Positions 51,476-61,295 of a stretch of DNA of 64,000 bases are shown piece after piece. The notes under the pieces are model-generated. The model saw nothing but the letters and a program-made list of their open reading frames with translations, did not search any database and had not been told where the DNA came from. A program made the translations under genes and the position numbers. The DNA lies in contig FZPE01000001.1 of assembly GCA_900188465.1 (NCBI GenBank), positions 1,328,805-1,392,804 on the forward strand. The letters run 5' to 3'. Source of the DNA: Micrococcales bacterium KH10. Its GTDB lineage: Bacteria; Actinomycetota; Actinomycetes; Actinomycetales; Cellulomonadaceae. The first letter of the stretch is position 1; the number at the start of each line of letters is the position of its first letter.

Positions 51476-54400
51476 CTACCGTCTGACTTTGATCTTGGTC
51501 CGCGACTTTGCTTTGCTTATCGTGGCCGATCCGCGATACTTCACGGTCACTTTCCAAGTGCCCTTCGTCAATTTCGGAAGTTTCATCGTGGCTCGGCCCT
51601 TCTTGACCTTGATGGTCTTCTTCAGGACTCTCTTACTTCCCTTTTTGACCACCACAGTGGCTTTGCCCTTAGCCTTGACCTTCGTGTTGGTCTTGACTCG
51701 CACGGTGAGTTGCGCTCGCTTGCTTGTCGTCACCTTCTTTTTCTTTGGCTTGGTCTTCAGCTTGATCTGACTCTTGGCCTTAGTGACGGTAACCTGCACC
51801 GCAACTACCGAGGACAGTAGCTGTCCAGTTCCGTTATAGGACACCACAAGGCTGTGCCGACCAACCGCCAGCTTCTTGGGTAGGGCAAGTTTTACAACAC
51901 CTGCCTGAAGGGTTCCTCTCGCGACTTCCTGCGCGCCATTTCGTACCGTGACGGTGCCTGTGACCGCACGTCCATCAGCTGCTGTGACACTAACTGTGAA
52001 CTCAGCACGCGACCCAAAGGCGACCTTGGGCGCGACCGTCGCAGATGTCGTCGTCTTAACGGAATCGGGCCTGACCACAACCGCGGGGACTGTCACTGTT
52101 TGCGTTTCTGAGACATGGCCTACGCGGTCTTGGGCACGATAGCTGATAGTCGTGGCGGTGTTACCGACCTCGACAGGTGCGGTGTACAAGGTCCAAGGAC
52201 CATTGTTGACACGGTATTCAGTCGCTTCGACTCCGGAGCCGGTATCCGTGGCGGCAAGAGTTACGGTTCGAGCCGACTCCGACACCACCGCCGTGACAGT
52301 TGGAGCATCAAGGTCAACATTGATGAGTGACCTTGCCGGTGTCGAGACATTTCCAGTGCTGTCGGTGGCACGGACACTGAGCGAGTGTGCTCCATCGCTG
52401 AAGGTGATAGGTGCAATGTATGGCGTCCACGTCACACCATCGTTGGTTGAGTACTCCACAGTGAGATTGATGTCGTCGTCATACGCCTTGATCGTCGCCG
52501 TTGCCGGTGTTGTGTACCAGCCTGCGGTCATCGGCTTCGCCGCCGACGTGCGGACCTCGACGGTGGGCTTGGTCGTGTCGCCACCTTGAGGTTGACACTG
52601 TAGTTGAGCATCGGCGAACACGACATGGTCGCTATCGTTGCTGTCGCCGCCATTGCCGGCGTATAGCACCAATTCAGTCACTCCGGTCAGTGGCACGTTG
52701 ACCGGTACCGCTGGGGAGTCCCATCGGATCGTTGACGGCGATTGCGCCAAAACATTGCCTGATTGATCGCGGATTTCGAAGTCGATCGACCCTCTATGTT
52801 CCTCTGGGTGATCTGAGTCTGATTGTTCCAGCCCTACAGTCGCGGTGAATGCTTGGCACTGGTTGTTCAGGTTGATCTTTATTGTGGCGATCGAGTTCAC
52901 CTCGATGCCCTTTTCGTACACGGTGTCGACACCATCCGGTCCCAGCATATTGAGCGGGTTGCCGAAGAAATCGACGTCTCTGGTAACCGCTCCCCACTGG
53001 GTTTCCACGCTCGCAAAATCAATATCGGACAGGTATACGCTGCCGACTAGCGGGTTTGCAGAAACGGATACGTTCGCGGGACCGGCTGATCGTATCCGTT
53101 GACCCGCCGGGCTGGTGAAGCGCGCAGCAGCATTCAACGCGATGTCGCCGCGAACCCCGCCCGAGCCGACTCGTAACGTCCAGGTACCTGAGATTGATTC
53201 GCCGACCGCGACAGTGTCCCGGATGACTGGGCTGCCCTCGATCAGTTGCCAGGTTGTCGGGATATCTGGAGCAAACACGAGATCGGTAACTGGGCCGCCA
53301 GACTGCAAAGTGAATGTTGCATCAAGGGTAATCTCATCACCGGTTGTCACCTGTGAGTGACTCACAGTGACATCGCTGACTGTGGTGGTTGGCACTTGCG
53401 CCACATCTTGATAACACGAGGTGAGACCGGGGGTAGCCGGGCAGAGCATGAGCACGAAGCCACCGTTATTGCTCGTCGGGATGGATAAGGTCTCAGAGGC
53501 AGTCGCGGTACTGATGGATTCGTTCAGTGCTGGACCGGAATCAATGATCCGGTGCATCAGCCACTCCCCGGCGCCTAGGAACGACAGCGATACTGTCTGA
53601 TTACCTTGAGAACCACTGGTAATTCCGCCGACGAACCAGTTGTCACCACTTCGGCGTGCCATTGTCACATTGGTCCCGGGCGTACCGGAGAGGAACTTTG
53701 TGTCGTCCCACACACTGCCGAATTGCTGTAGGAACCGCTGAGCGATTGGCCGTGAAGTGTATGCGGAGGGGTTGTCAGCGTAGTGAGTCCATCCGGATTC
53801 ATACAGGATGGGTAGCGCTAATTCGTGCGCTTGTGTCGTCTCATAGTTGTCTGTGAACACCACCGGGGTGTAGTCCATGGAACCAACGACATTGCGCGTG
53901 AATGGCAGGATCGTGTTGCGCTGTGAGGAGCGGCCGTTCTCTTCGCCTCGTACACCTTCGTAGGTCATCAATTGTGGCCATGTGCGCTGCCATCCTTTAG
54001 GAAGGGTGGAACCGTGGAAATTGATCATCAATTTCGCATCAGCCGTTTCGCGCAGGATATCGTCGTACCACTTGAAGGTCTGCTGGGAATCGGAATCCAT
54101 GAAGTCGACCTTGATCCCCGCCACGCCCCAATCGGTGAGTTGAGTGAACCAGTCTTGACGCTGCTTCGCGGTCTGCAGATCCCGCGAGTGGAACCAGGCG
54201 ATGATCTCAACACCCTTCGCGTTGGCATACCGGACTAGTTCATCGACCCATTCAGACTTCCATCCTTCATCGATGACGTAATAGGGCCATCCCTGCTCGG
54301 CAGCAAAGTCGACAAAGGACTTGTGCAGACTTAGATTGCCCTGCGGGCCGTGGCCCCGGTTCATGTTCCATGACCAGGCTGACGTGCCTGGCTTGATCCA

Positions 54401-55315
54401 TGAGATATCTGTGTCGACGAGTTCGCTTGGTTCGGCGAGATCATCGACAAGCGTCGAGTCGACGATATGTCCAAGGTCACCGACGATTGCCACGCGCCAG
54501 GCGGTGTTCAGTGCACCTCGCGCTGTCACTGGAGGCACACGGGTGCCGCTTTGGGGGTTGCCAAGTTCGGTTCCGTACGTGGGCGAGCCTGCCGCATGGG
54601 TGAGGTGGGTAGCGGCATAGTTGCCGTCGACACTAGATTCGGTAAGGAACACGTAATGCGAGTCAGCATCGGTGGAGGTACGGAACAAAGCCGGGTAGGC
54701 GATCGTTCCACTGACGTTTCCTGCGACGGTCGACACCTCATGGTCGTTTTCGTAGTTCACCGCGAAAGGCTGCAACCATGCCGTGGCATTACTGTTCGGC
54801 AGCGTGAAAGTCGCTGTCTCATCGGTAACTGTGTAATCGGTAGCGTATGAACCGAATCCAGGGAGTTCTATGCGATAGGCAATACCGTCGTTGGCCGCTC
54901 GTATGACGACTTTGAAAACGGTTGTCGGGGCTTGGACGTTGAGGACAAGTTGGTTCTGCTTAACCTCACGACGATGTGATTTGCCTGTGACCATGGTGTA
55001 ACTGTCGTTGATGGCGGATTGCTCACTCGACAACACTGACAAGCCTACGGACAGATCGGCAACTGAGGTGAGAACTCCGATCGCATTGACGGAGAGTACC
55101 GTCTTGTCGTCGCGCGAAGCGGTAAGCGAGAGTTGTCCTGAATCGAGGTTCACTTGGGCAGCGATTGCACCATCGGGCGACGAGATGGTCCACTGCGTAT
55201 CAGCCGCTTGGGCGGTCGATGGCAACACCAAACTGCCGGCGACAGTTAGCGCGCATGCGGTGACGATGGCAATCGCGAGCCGCCGTAGGCGGCAACGAAA
55301 ATCCGGGGATGGCAT
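51476..55315 (-). CDS. Secreted GH97 glycoside hydrolase with NEW3, NPCBM-like, Ig-like and cationic C-terminal modules
   Basis: This is an extracellular alpha-glucosidase or alpha-galactosidase of family GH97, 1279 aa. Signal peptide about 1-37 (ending AQAAD); GH97 N-terminal beta domain about 40-300; TIM barrel about 300-560 with GTSAWSWNMNRGHGPQGN, YYVIDEGWKSEW, IIAWFHSRD, GIKVDFMDSDSQ and MINFHGSTLPKGWQRTWP; then the C-terminal beta domain. NEW3 is at about 645-745 and an NPCBM-like lectin domain at about 750-900 (SDIDFASVETQWGAV, ELVLYAGNGGDSND). Two bacterial Ig-type repeats, a Big_3_5 domain and a Lys-rich tail ending TKIKVRR follow. AAGGAG six bases upstream fixes the ATG at 55315. 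Inverting and retaining GH97 members differ in key acids, which cannot be settled here. Confidence 0.9.
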   Translation of the reverse strand: MPSPDFRCRLRRLAIAIVTACALTVAGSLVLPSTAQAADTQWTISSPDGAIAAQVNLDSGQLSLTASRDDKTVLSVNAIGVLTSVADLSVGLSVLSSEQSAINDSYTMVTGKSHRREVKQNQLVLNVQAPTTVFKVVIRAANDGIAYRIELPGFGSYATDYTVTDETATFTLPNSNATAWLQPFAVNYENDHEVSTVAGNVSGTIAYPALFRTSTDADSHYVFLTESSVDGNYAATHLTHAAGSPTYGTELGNPQSGTRVPPVTARGALNTAWRVAIVGDLGHIVDSTLVDDLAEPSELVDTDISWIKPGTSAWSWNMNRGHGPQGNLSLHKSFVDFAAEQGWPYYVIDEGWKSEWVDELVRYANAKGVEIIAWFHSRDLQTAKQRQDWFTQLTDWGVAGIKVDFMDSDSQQTFKWYDDILRETADAKLMINFHGSTLPKGWQRTWPQLMTYEGVRGEENGRSSQRNTILPFTRNVVGSMDYTPVVFTDNYETTQAHELALPILYESGWTHYADNPSAYTSRPIAQRFLQQFGSVWDDTKFLSGTPGTNVTMARRSGDNWFVGGITSGSQGNQTVSLSFLGAGEWLMHRIIDSGPALNESISTATASETLSIPTSNNGGFVLMLCPATPGLTSCYQDVAQVPTTTVSDVTVSHSQVTTGDEITLDATFTLQSGGPVTDLVFAPDIPTTWQLIEGSPVIRDTVAVGESISGTWTLRVGSGGVRGDIALNAAARFTSPAGQRIRSAGPANVSVSANPLVGSVYLSDIDFASVETQWGAVTRDVDFFGNPLNMLGPDGVDTVYEKGIEVNSIATIKINLNNQCQAFTATVGLEQSDSDHPEEHRGSIDFEIRDQSGNVLAQSPSTIRWDSPAVPVNVPLTGVTELVLYAGNGGDSNDSDHVVFADAQLQCQPQGGDTTKPTVEVRTSAAKPMTAGWYTTPATATIKAYDDDINLTVEYSTNDGVTWTPYIAPITFSDGAHSLSVRATDSTGNVSTPARSLINVDLDAPTVTAVVSESARTVTLAATDTGSGVEATEYRVNNGPWTLYTAPVEVGNTATTISYRAQDRVGHVSETQTVTVPAVVVRPDSVKTTTSATVAPKVAFGSRAEFTVSVTAADGRAVTGTVTVRNGAQEVARGTLQAGVVKLALPKKLAVGRHSLVVSYNGTGQLLSSVVAVQVTVTKAKSQIKLKTKPKKKKVTTSKRAQLTVRVKTNTKVKAKGKATVVVKKGSKRVLKKTIKVKKGRATMKLPKLTKGTWKVTVKYRGSATISKAKSRTKIKVRR

Positions 55316-55385
55316 GGGTACTCCTTGATGGCTATGGCGGACTCCAGTGTCACGCCAACTCGCGAAAAGTGACCACATCGGTCAG

Positions 55386-55403
55386 TGAGACAACGTTGTC
55401 ACA
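55386..55403. promoter_or_regulatory. LacI-like operator upstream of GH97
   Basis: TGAGACAACGTTGTCACA is an 18-bp dyad with a perfect 12-bp core GACAACGTTGTC and one mismatched pair. It lies about 70 bp before the GH97 start codon. The AACGTT centre is typical of LacI-family sites. The LacI encoded at 50300-51349 is the natural candidate. Confidence 0.6.
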
Positions 55404-55537
55404 TCTCCAATGATATCGCAAACATTTGTGGAAGTGAACTCCCGAATCGCCAAAATTGCCCCCGGTGACAGCGCCTTCTCCACGCTATTTCGACACCACT
55501 TGACGCATCATTGGACCCTCGAACTGACGGAACCTCT

Positions 55538-56296
55538 TCAGTCATCCGCCAGGAAATCACGGACGAGGTCGGCCACCGGCTCAGGATCGCGAATCATTGC
55601 CTCGTGGCGGCGTTCTGGAATGTCATGGAGAACGGCATTCGGAATCAGATCTGTGACATGTTGCGCCCAACCATGCGGGCTGACTTTGTCGAGTGCGCCT
55701 CGAATGACCATGGTGGGCGTAGTGACCCGCGGGTAAACCGACTGCACGTCATGAGCCAGCATCGAACGCAGCTTACGGACCAGCCATAGCGGCCCGGCTC
55801 GCACATACGTGCGCATCCCCGCAAGCAGCACCTTCGGATTCTCCCCGGCAAGGTCCTGAATCAGGCGGCGAATCTGCTTGGCAGCGGTGCACTCGTCCCT
55901 ATTGATGGTCGGGGCGATGAGCACGAGTCTGCTCACGTCGGACGAGTGCCGTGCCGCGAGTTCGACTGCGACTTGGGTACCCATGGAATGACCGATGAGC
56001 ACAACGGGCGAGATCTGTTGTGCAGCCATGAACTCGGCGACATGATCCGCGACTTGGGCAATCGTGCCCCACTGATCAGGTTCGGGCGAATCCCCAAAAC
56101 CCGGCAGGTCCAGCGCGTAGACCGTGCCGATCTGCGACAACTTCTCACCGAGGCCAACCATGACCTTGCGGCCCATCCCGATGCCATGCAGCAGTAAGAA
56201 GGTGACCGATGGCGGCCCGTCATAACGGTCGTAGATCATCGGTGCTATCGGATGCTCGTATCGCAATTCGACTGGCTCGACGGTGTCAGCAGACAT
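55538..56296 (-). CDS. Alpha/beta hydrolase
   Basis: This is a cytoplasmic alpha/beta-hydrolase-fold enzyme of 252 aa (esterase, lipase or similar). Features are an oxyanion region LLHGIGMGRKVM, VYALDLPGFGDSPEP, the nucleophile elbow VLIGHSMGTQVA (Ser), a late acid-bearing strand TMVIRGALDKVSP and the C-terminal His in ERRHEAMI. The ATG at 56296 gives a full first strand. It lies between two glycosidase genes with independent orientation signals; no operon is clear. The substrate is not predictable. Confidence 0.88.
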   Translation of the reverse strand: MSADTVEPVELRYEHPIAPMIYDRYDGPPSVTFLLLHGIGMGRKVMVGLGEKLSQIGTVYALDLPGFGDSPEPDQWGTIAQVADHVAEFMAAQQISPVVLIGHSMGTQVAVELAARHSSDVSRLVLIAPTINRDECTAAKQIRRLIQDLAGENPKVLLAGMRTYVRAGPLWLVRKLRSMLAHDVQSVYPRVTTPTMVIRGALDKVSPHGWAQHVTDLIPNAVLHDIPERRHEAMIRDPEPVADLVRDFLADD

Positions 56297-56362
56297 GGAA
56301 ACCAGCGTAATGGGTGGCTTCGGCCGGACTCGAACGACGAACTCAACCAGTAAGACGATTGA

Positions 56363-59300
56363 CTACCGTCGCACGCGCCATTTGGTCTTGACAGTTGCGT
56401 TGGCCAGTTTGCTCTTGCCGAAGAACTTCACCTTCACCTTGCCGGTCTTCTTCAGCCGTTGAGTCGTAATGACCGCGATCCACCGTTTCTTGCGTTTGGT
56501 GACTTTGGCGACGCCCACACCGCGGCCGGCTACCAGCACCCGCACTTTGCCGCGTTTCGGTGTGTAGGCACCGACCTTGTTCACCCGGACTCGGATGATC
56601 GCCTTGCGTCCTTGACGTAGTCCCGTGACCTTGGTCACCCGCACTTTTGGACGAGCCTTCTTGACCCGCAGCGTTGTCGCTGTGCTCGCGGATCGCCAGG
56701 TCGTGACGGCTGGGTCTGGCGTGTAACTGACCGCCAACCGGTGTCTGCCTACCTCGAGATTGCGCGGCAAGGTGACATTTGCTCGGCCTAGTACCAGGCG
56801 CGCCGCGCCCAGTCGGCGCGAGCCGCTGGACACGATGACCGTACCGGTTGGACGTACCGACGTCGCAGCCGTGGCTGAGATAACGACAGTCGCCCGGACG
56901 CGGTAGCGCCGTGGTGCGGCAGTGGCGGTCAGGGTCACCGTTGCCGCAGGCGCGACACCGCCTGGCGGGATGCCACCGCCATCGCCAGGATCAGGCGGAT
57001 TGCCCCCGTTATCTGGGGCGGTCCATTCCAGCGAACGCACGTGCTCAGTCGCGCGCTGTAGCCGCGAAATCGCAGCATCAATTTCACCTTGAGTTGCAGT
57101 GCTGTGCGGGCCAGTGCCACGTTCGATCAGATCGTTGACCACCGCCACGGCTTCCCGCAGCGCAGCAACATAACTGGGCAAGCGGTGATCGACTTCATTC
57201 AGCGCTTGTTGCGCTTCAGCACGCGCGACGAGCAGATCTGTCAGGTCTGGCGCACTATCGAAGCGCACCGATTCGATATTGGCCACGAACGGACGAGCAT
57301 CATCGTGCCCGGCGCTGCGGAACACCAGGTAAATGTCTTGATCGGTGGCATACCGGGCCGGGTCCAACGCGACTTGAACTGTCGCTGACGTTCCCCACCC
57401 AGCAGCCGTTTCACGCAGTGGAATGGTGTCGAAATCCGTCGAGTCCGGTGCGCCGCGGTGAATCTCGACCCAGGTGTGCTCCGGAGTTCGCGAGGAGGGC
57501 TTTTCATACGTCACCTGGACACGATCCGCACCGATGGCGCTGAGCCCTGCGGCGGACAACGCCCGATAGTGCACCCATGACCCGTCCTTGATGTTCTGGA
57601 TCTTGTACGAGTTGCCAAGGTTCAACGCCGTACCGTCGGTGGCAGTACCATGCGCATCGACATTGCCAGCCGTCAACGACACCCGGACGGTTGGCGACGC
57701 GGCAGTCAACTGCAGCCAGTCCACATTCGACACCCAGCGACGATCCGTCGGAGTCGAGCCGCGGAAAACGAAGGTGATCTGCTGCGCACCGATGAGTGCC
57801 TGCGGGGCAGTCAGATTTGCACTCGTGATCCGGTAATGCCGCCACTCAGTTCCAGTGGGTGGCAATGTGACGGTACCGACGACCGGCCCGGCTTGCGTGC
57901 CAGCACGGATTTCAACCGACGCATTGTGATAGGCGCGTTCGACCGGGTTTGCATACCGTATTTGGATACCGGCGGGCAGTGCATCACCGGTGACCGGCTG
58001 GTCTAGGTCAAACCGGATCCAGGAACCGTTTTCGGTACCGCCCAGGTTTCCGCTGGAAGCATTCGTCTCTCTGCTCAGCGCTCCACCGGACCAGTGATCG
58101 CTAGCTTCCGCTTCAAACCTGCGCACTATTCCATCGTTAAGGACGAGGCCATCCGCGGCTGCCTTGAGTTGTGCATCGAGATAGATCAACCGTGATCGCA
58201 CGGTGTTCGAATCAGCCACACCAGCAGTGGCTGCGGTCCGTGCGCGAGTCAGTCTTTCAAAGGAAGCAGCAGTGTATGGTCCTTGCGTAGCGGGCTCGGT
58301 CGCAGCCAGTGCTTCATTGATGCTGGTCCGCAACTCCGCGGTCGTGGCGGGTCCGATCGGTGGTCCGGGTTGTGGCGAGGTCGCTGAAATACGGGTGGAC
58401 TCGTCCGACATCGAATATGCCGGTGCACTGTCCTGACCCCAGGTCGATGCGCTTGAACCCATCGTGAAGTTCAATGAACCGGCGCCGACGAGGGACTGAT
58501 AGGTGACCCAGGTGTCGCGCAGCGCCGTTCCGTTGAGCTCGGCGGACTGGATGTAGTAGTCAGCCGGGGATACCCCATCGGCACGGATGGTCAATACTTC
58601 GCCGCTGGTGCGGGTCACCTCGATCTGGTCGAAGAATGGGGTACCGATCTGGAACTGGTCGGTGCCCTGCGTGACGGGGAAGAGTCCCAGTGCGGCGGTG
58701 ACGAACATGGCTGACATGGTGCCGTGATCGTCGTCCATGGTCGGTAGCAGGCCGGTGGGGCTCAGTTGGTAGACGCGCATCTTGCGTGGTTCAAGGAATT
58801 CGCCGTTGTTGTGGCTGCCGCTGATGTTCTCTGTGGTGGCAACGTAGCGGTTGCAACTTTCAGCGGTGTAGATCTCGCGCACCCATTTCTGAGTCTTGCT
58901 GGCTTGGCCGACGTAGTTGAACAGGTAGGGCAGGTGCAGGTCGACTTCGTTGGTACTGTTGCGCAGCATGCGGGTGCAGTCGTCAGGGGCTCGTTCCCCG
59001 AAGACGTGTGACAGCGCCAGTTGAGCCGCCGTAGTTCCGCCCATGGCTGTGAAGAGCCCGTCTAGATCATGGGTGGGGTACCAGTGGTACTGCCACAGCG
59101 ACCCCTGATAGGGGTTGTTTCCCTCAAATCTCTCCAGATTTACGCTGGCCCAACTGCCACCCGAGTCACGTGGCGTGAGCACACCGACTTCGGTGCCGTC
59201 ATCAGCGGTCCAGGCTGCTGGTTTGATCACATTCGCATAATTCCTGGCACGCTGCCGGTATGCGGCAGCATCGGCGGTTTCACCGATGGCTTCAGCAATA

Positions 59301-60865
59301 GCGGCCATGGCCCAGTCGTCATAGGCGGCTTCCACGGTGACTCCGGCATGACCGGCGACGTACTCGTCCAACGAATCAAGGTCACGGTACGCGGAGGAAT
59401 ACGCGGTGAGCGCGGGATAAGCCTCGTCCAGGCGGGCAAGGGTGAAGCCCTTGGCAAGAGCATCGGCGATGACCACGGCGCTTCGTTCCCAGCGCACATT
59501 CGGCGCCGAGTGAGTCAAACCACGCGGGTCCGTCAGCCCGGCGTTGGTCGCCTGCGCGAACATGTCGACCTTGGACTGGATCATGTCCGCGTAGCGTTCC
59601 GGATACAGCACCGAAAAGACCGCGTATTTACGAAAGTCGTCCCACGTGCTCCATGAGCCGTAGTGCACACGACCGTCGGCAGGATAGATCACGCCGTCGC
59701 CGCCACGATAGGTGCCATCGGTGCTGGTCACGTCCACTGGCGCACCATGCATCCGATACAGGGTCGTGTAGAACAGTCCGCGCAGTTCTCCGGTTGGATC
59801 ACTGGCCTCGGTCGCCGTGACCCGGACCCGATCGAGCAGGTCGGACCAGGTCTGCCGAGTGGCGCGGCGAACAGTGTCCAGGGCCGTGTTGTCGAGCGGA
59901 CTATCGGCTGTTGCGCCACTGGCCCCGATGGCTGCCAGTTCGGCTCGTTGATCACGCTGCGCCTGCGCCACGGAAATACCCGAGAAGGTCACTGCCAGAC
60001 TCACTGTGGGATCCGCCGCAGGCAGGTCGAAGTCCATGATGGCCCCGGTGTCCCAGCCGCGCTGACTCGTCGCGCCGGTCAGCGTCCCCGAGTCGTCCCA
60101 GGTCCGCACGTTCGTGGTGGGCAGCGAGGTCTCGGCGTAGAAATACAGTCGGTAGGCGCCACCGTGCGAGGCGACGAGTTCGCCTGAGAGGCTAGTGCGG
60201 CCATCGACAAGCGAGTCGACTTTGACGCTGGAGAGCACTCGTCGGCTAAAACTGTGGTTCAAGTCGATCACGAGCGAAGCAGGCCCAGCACCCGGGAAGG
60301 TGTACTTGTCGATGCCCGTGCGCTGCAGGGCGGCCAACTGCGCGTCAATGACGCCCGGCGCCGGTGCGACATTCGAGTCGCTGCCCTGTGTCGCCCTTAG
60401 GCCCACCTGGTAGTAGCCGGGTTCAGCAGTTTCATCGTCGTGGGTGAAGGACTTCGCATACGAGGAGGCTTGCGGTCGGTAGTTGTAGTCGACCATCGTT
60501 GGCACGACGAGGAAATCTCCCGCTGCGCCGTTGCCGCCGGCCCCGTCAGTGTTGGTGTGAACGAACCCGGTGATCTGCGATTGGGCGTAGTCATATCCGC
60601 CGTGCGCCCGAACGGGATAGGTCACAGGGGTGGCTTTGACCAGGCCGGCAGGCGCGAACGCCCCAGGGATGTTCTGTCCGTGATCTGCTTGGGTGCCCAT
60701 GAACGGGTAGACGAAGTCGGCCGGGTTGGTTGTAGCCGAGGTTTGGTCCCCGGCAGGCAGCACCGGGTTCGCGGGATTGTTCGCTGCCGTTGCTGTGCTC
60801 CCGCTCACGGCTAAGACACCGACGAGCACGAGAGCAATGAACGCACTGGGCTTGCTCGTCTTCAT
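56363..60865 (-). CDS. Secreted GH92 alpha-mannosidase with CBM6-like, FIVAR, Ig-like and cationic C-terminal modules
   Basis: This is an extracellular Ca-dependent exo-alpha-mannosidase of family GH92, about 1500 aa. Signal peptide about 1-27 (MKTSKPS..., ending TATAA); GH92 core about 45-845 with FVYPFMGTQADHGQNIPGAF, GFVHTNTDGAGGNGAAGDFL, NEVDLHLPYLFNYVGQASKT and DDDHGTMSAMFVTAALGLFP. Then come a FIVAR-like three-helix unit (about 850-915), two CBM6-like domains (about 920-1060 and 1062-1205), another FIVAR-like unit, a Pro/Gly linker, a Big_3_5 Ig domain and a Lys-rich tail ending TKWRVRR. Starts upstream of 60865 (60883, 60901) are possible, but 60865 gives a clean signal peptide. Released mannose would feed ManA. 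Confidence 0.9.
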   Translation of the reverse strand: MKTSKPSAFIALVLVGVLAVSGSTATAANNPANPVLPAGDQTSATTNPADFVYPFMGTQADHGQNIPGAFAPAGLVKATPVTYPVRAHGGYDYAQSQITGFVHTNTDGAGGNGAAGDFLVVPTMVDYNYRPQASSYAKSFTHDDETAEPGYYQVGLRATQGSDSNVAPAPGVIDAQLAALQRTGIDKYTFPGAGPASLVIDLNHSFSRRVLSSVKVDSLVDGRTSLSGELVASHGGAYRLYFYAETSLPTTNVRTWDDSGTLTGATSQRGWDTGAIMDFDLPAADPTVSLAVTFSGISVAQAQRDQRAELAAIGASGATADSPLDNTALDTVRRATRQTWSDLLDRVRVTATEASDPTGELRGLFYTTLYRMHGAPVDVTSTDGTYRGGDGVIYPADGRVHYGSWSTWDDFRKYAVFSVLYPERYADMIQSKVDMFAQATNAGLTDPRGLTHSAPNVRWERSAVVIADALAKGFTLARLDEAYPALTAYSSAYRDLDSLDEYVAGHAGVTVEAAYDDWAMAAIAEAIGETADAAAYRQRARNYANVIKPAAWTADDGTEVGVLTPRDSGGSWASVNLERFEGNNPYQGSLWQYHWYPTHDLDGLFTAMGGTTAAQLALSHVFGERAPDDCTRMLRNSTNEVDLHLPYLFNYVGQASKTQKWVREIYTAESCNRYVATTENISGSHNNGEFLEPRKMRVYQLSPTGLLPTMDDDHGTMSAMFVTAALGLFPVTQGTDQFQIGTPFFDQIEVTRTSGEVLTIRADGVSPADYYIQSAELNGTALRDTWVTYQSLVGAGSLNFTMGSSASTWGQDSAPAYSMSDESTRISATSPQPGPPIGPATTAELRTSINEALAATEPATQGPYTAASFERLTRARTAATAGVADSNTVRSRLIYLDAQLKAAADGLVLNDGIVRRFEAEASDHWSGGALSRETNASSGNLGGTENGSWIRFDLDQPVTGDALPAGIQIRYANPVERAYHNASVEIRAGTQAGPVVGTVTLPPTGTEWRHYRITSANLTAPQALIGAQQITFVFRGSTPTDRRWVSNVDWLQLTAASPTVRVSLTAGNVDAHGTATDGTALNLGNSYKIQNIKDGSWVHYRALSAAGLSAIGADRVQVTYEKPSSRTPEHTWVEIHRGAPDSTDFDTIPLRETAAGWGTSATVQVALDPARYATDQDIYLVFRSAGHDDARPFVANIESVRFDSAPDLTDLLVARAEAQQALNEVDHRLPSYVAALREAVAVVNDLIERGTGPHSTATQGEIDAAISRLQRATEHVRSLEWTAPDNGGNPPDPGDGGGIPPGGVAPAATVTLTATAAPRRYRVRATVVISATAATSVRPTGTVIVSSGSRRLGAARLVLGRANVTLPRNLEVGRHRLAVSYTPDPAVTTWRSASTATTLRVKKARPKVRVTKVTGLRQGRKAIIRVRVNKVGAYTPKRGKVRVLVAGRGVGVAKVTKRKKRWIAVITTQRLKKTGKVKVKFFGKSKLANATVKTKWRVRR

Positions 60866-61081
60866 TCCTGACAACCTTGTCATAGGGGCGGATTCCACCA
60901 TAACAAGCCCGTCTGACAAGCCGGACCAGATAACTCATTGTCCACGCAGGTTCCATTGAGTAGCCTGGAGAAGAACTGGCGTCATTGTCGGTATAGAACT
61001 GTGCAATGGCGCATAGATCGGACGCGTGTGAACACCGCAGTTCGCACACCAGCCAGTTACAACGAGAGAGCAAGGCCCGTC

Positions 61082-61295
61082 ATGTCCCATGACTCACAGT
61101 GGATCGCGTGGCACCACGAAGCCACGCAAGTTGTAAACCAAAGCAATCGCAATCGCAGCAGCCAGTGCCCTCGCGGGAACCCTGACCGGAGCGGTCACCC
61201 CCAGTCCCGCCGCCGACACCTATCAGCAGATCGAATTCGAGCCTGTCGCACCCGCCAACGGCATATTCGACGACGTTCCAACACTGACGGCGGGT
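61082..61295 (+). other. Interrupted 5' end and signal peptide of the downstream CBM/Ig protein
   Basis: In the frame of the 61296-63053 gene, codons from 61137 read TKAIAIAAASALAGTLTGA and then VTPSPAADTYQQIEFEPVA, a clear signal peptide plus mature start. Upstream in the same frame an ATG at 61089 gives MTHSGSRGTTKPRKL, but TAA at 61134-61136 stops it. No start codon lies between that TAA and the GTG at 61296. An ATG at 61082, which has an AAGG site seven bases upstream, is in another frame. So export needs a frameshift, read-through or a sequence correction. Confidence 0.75.
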
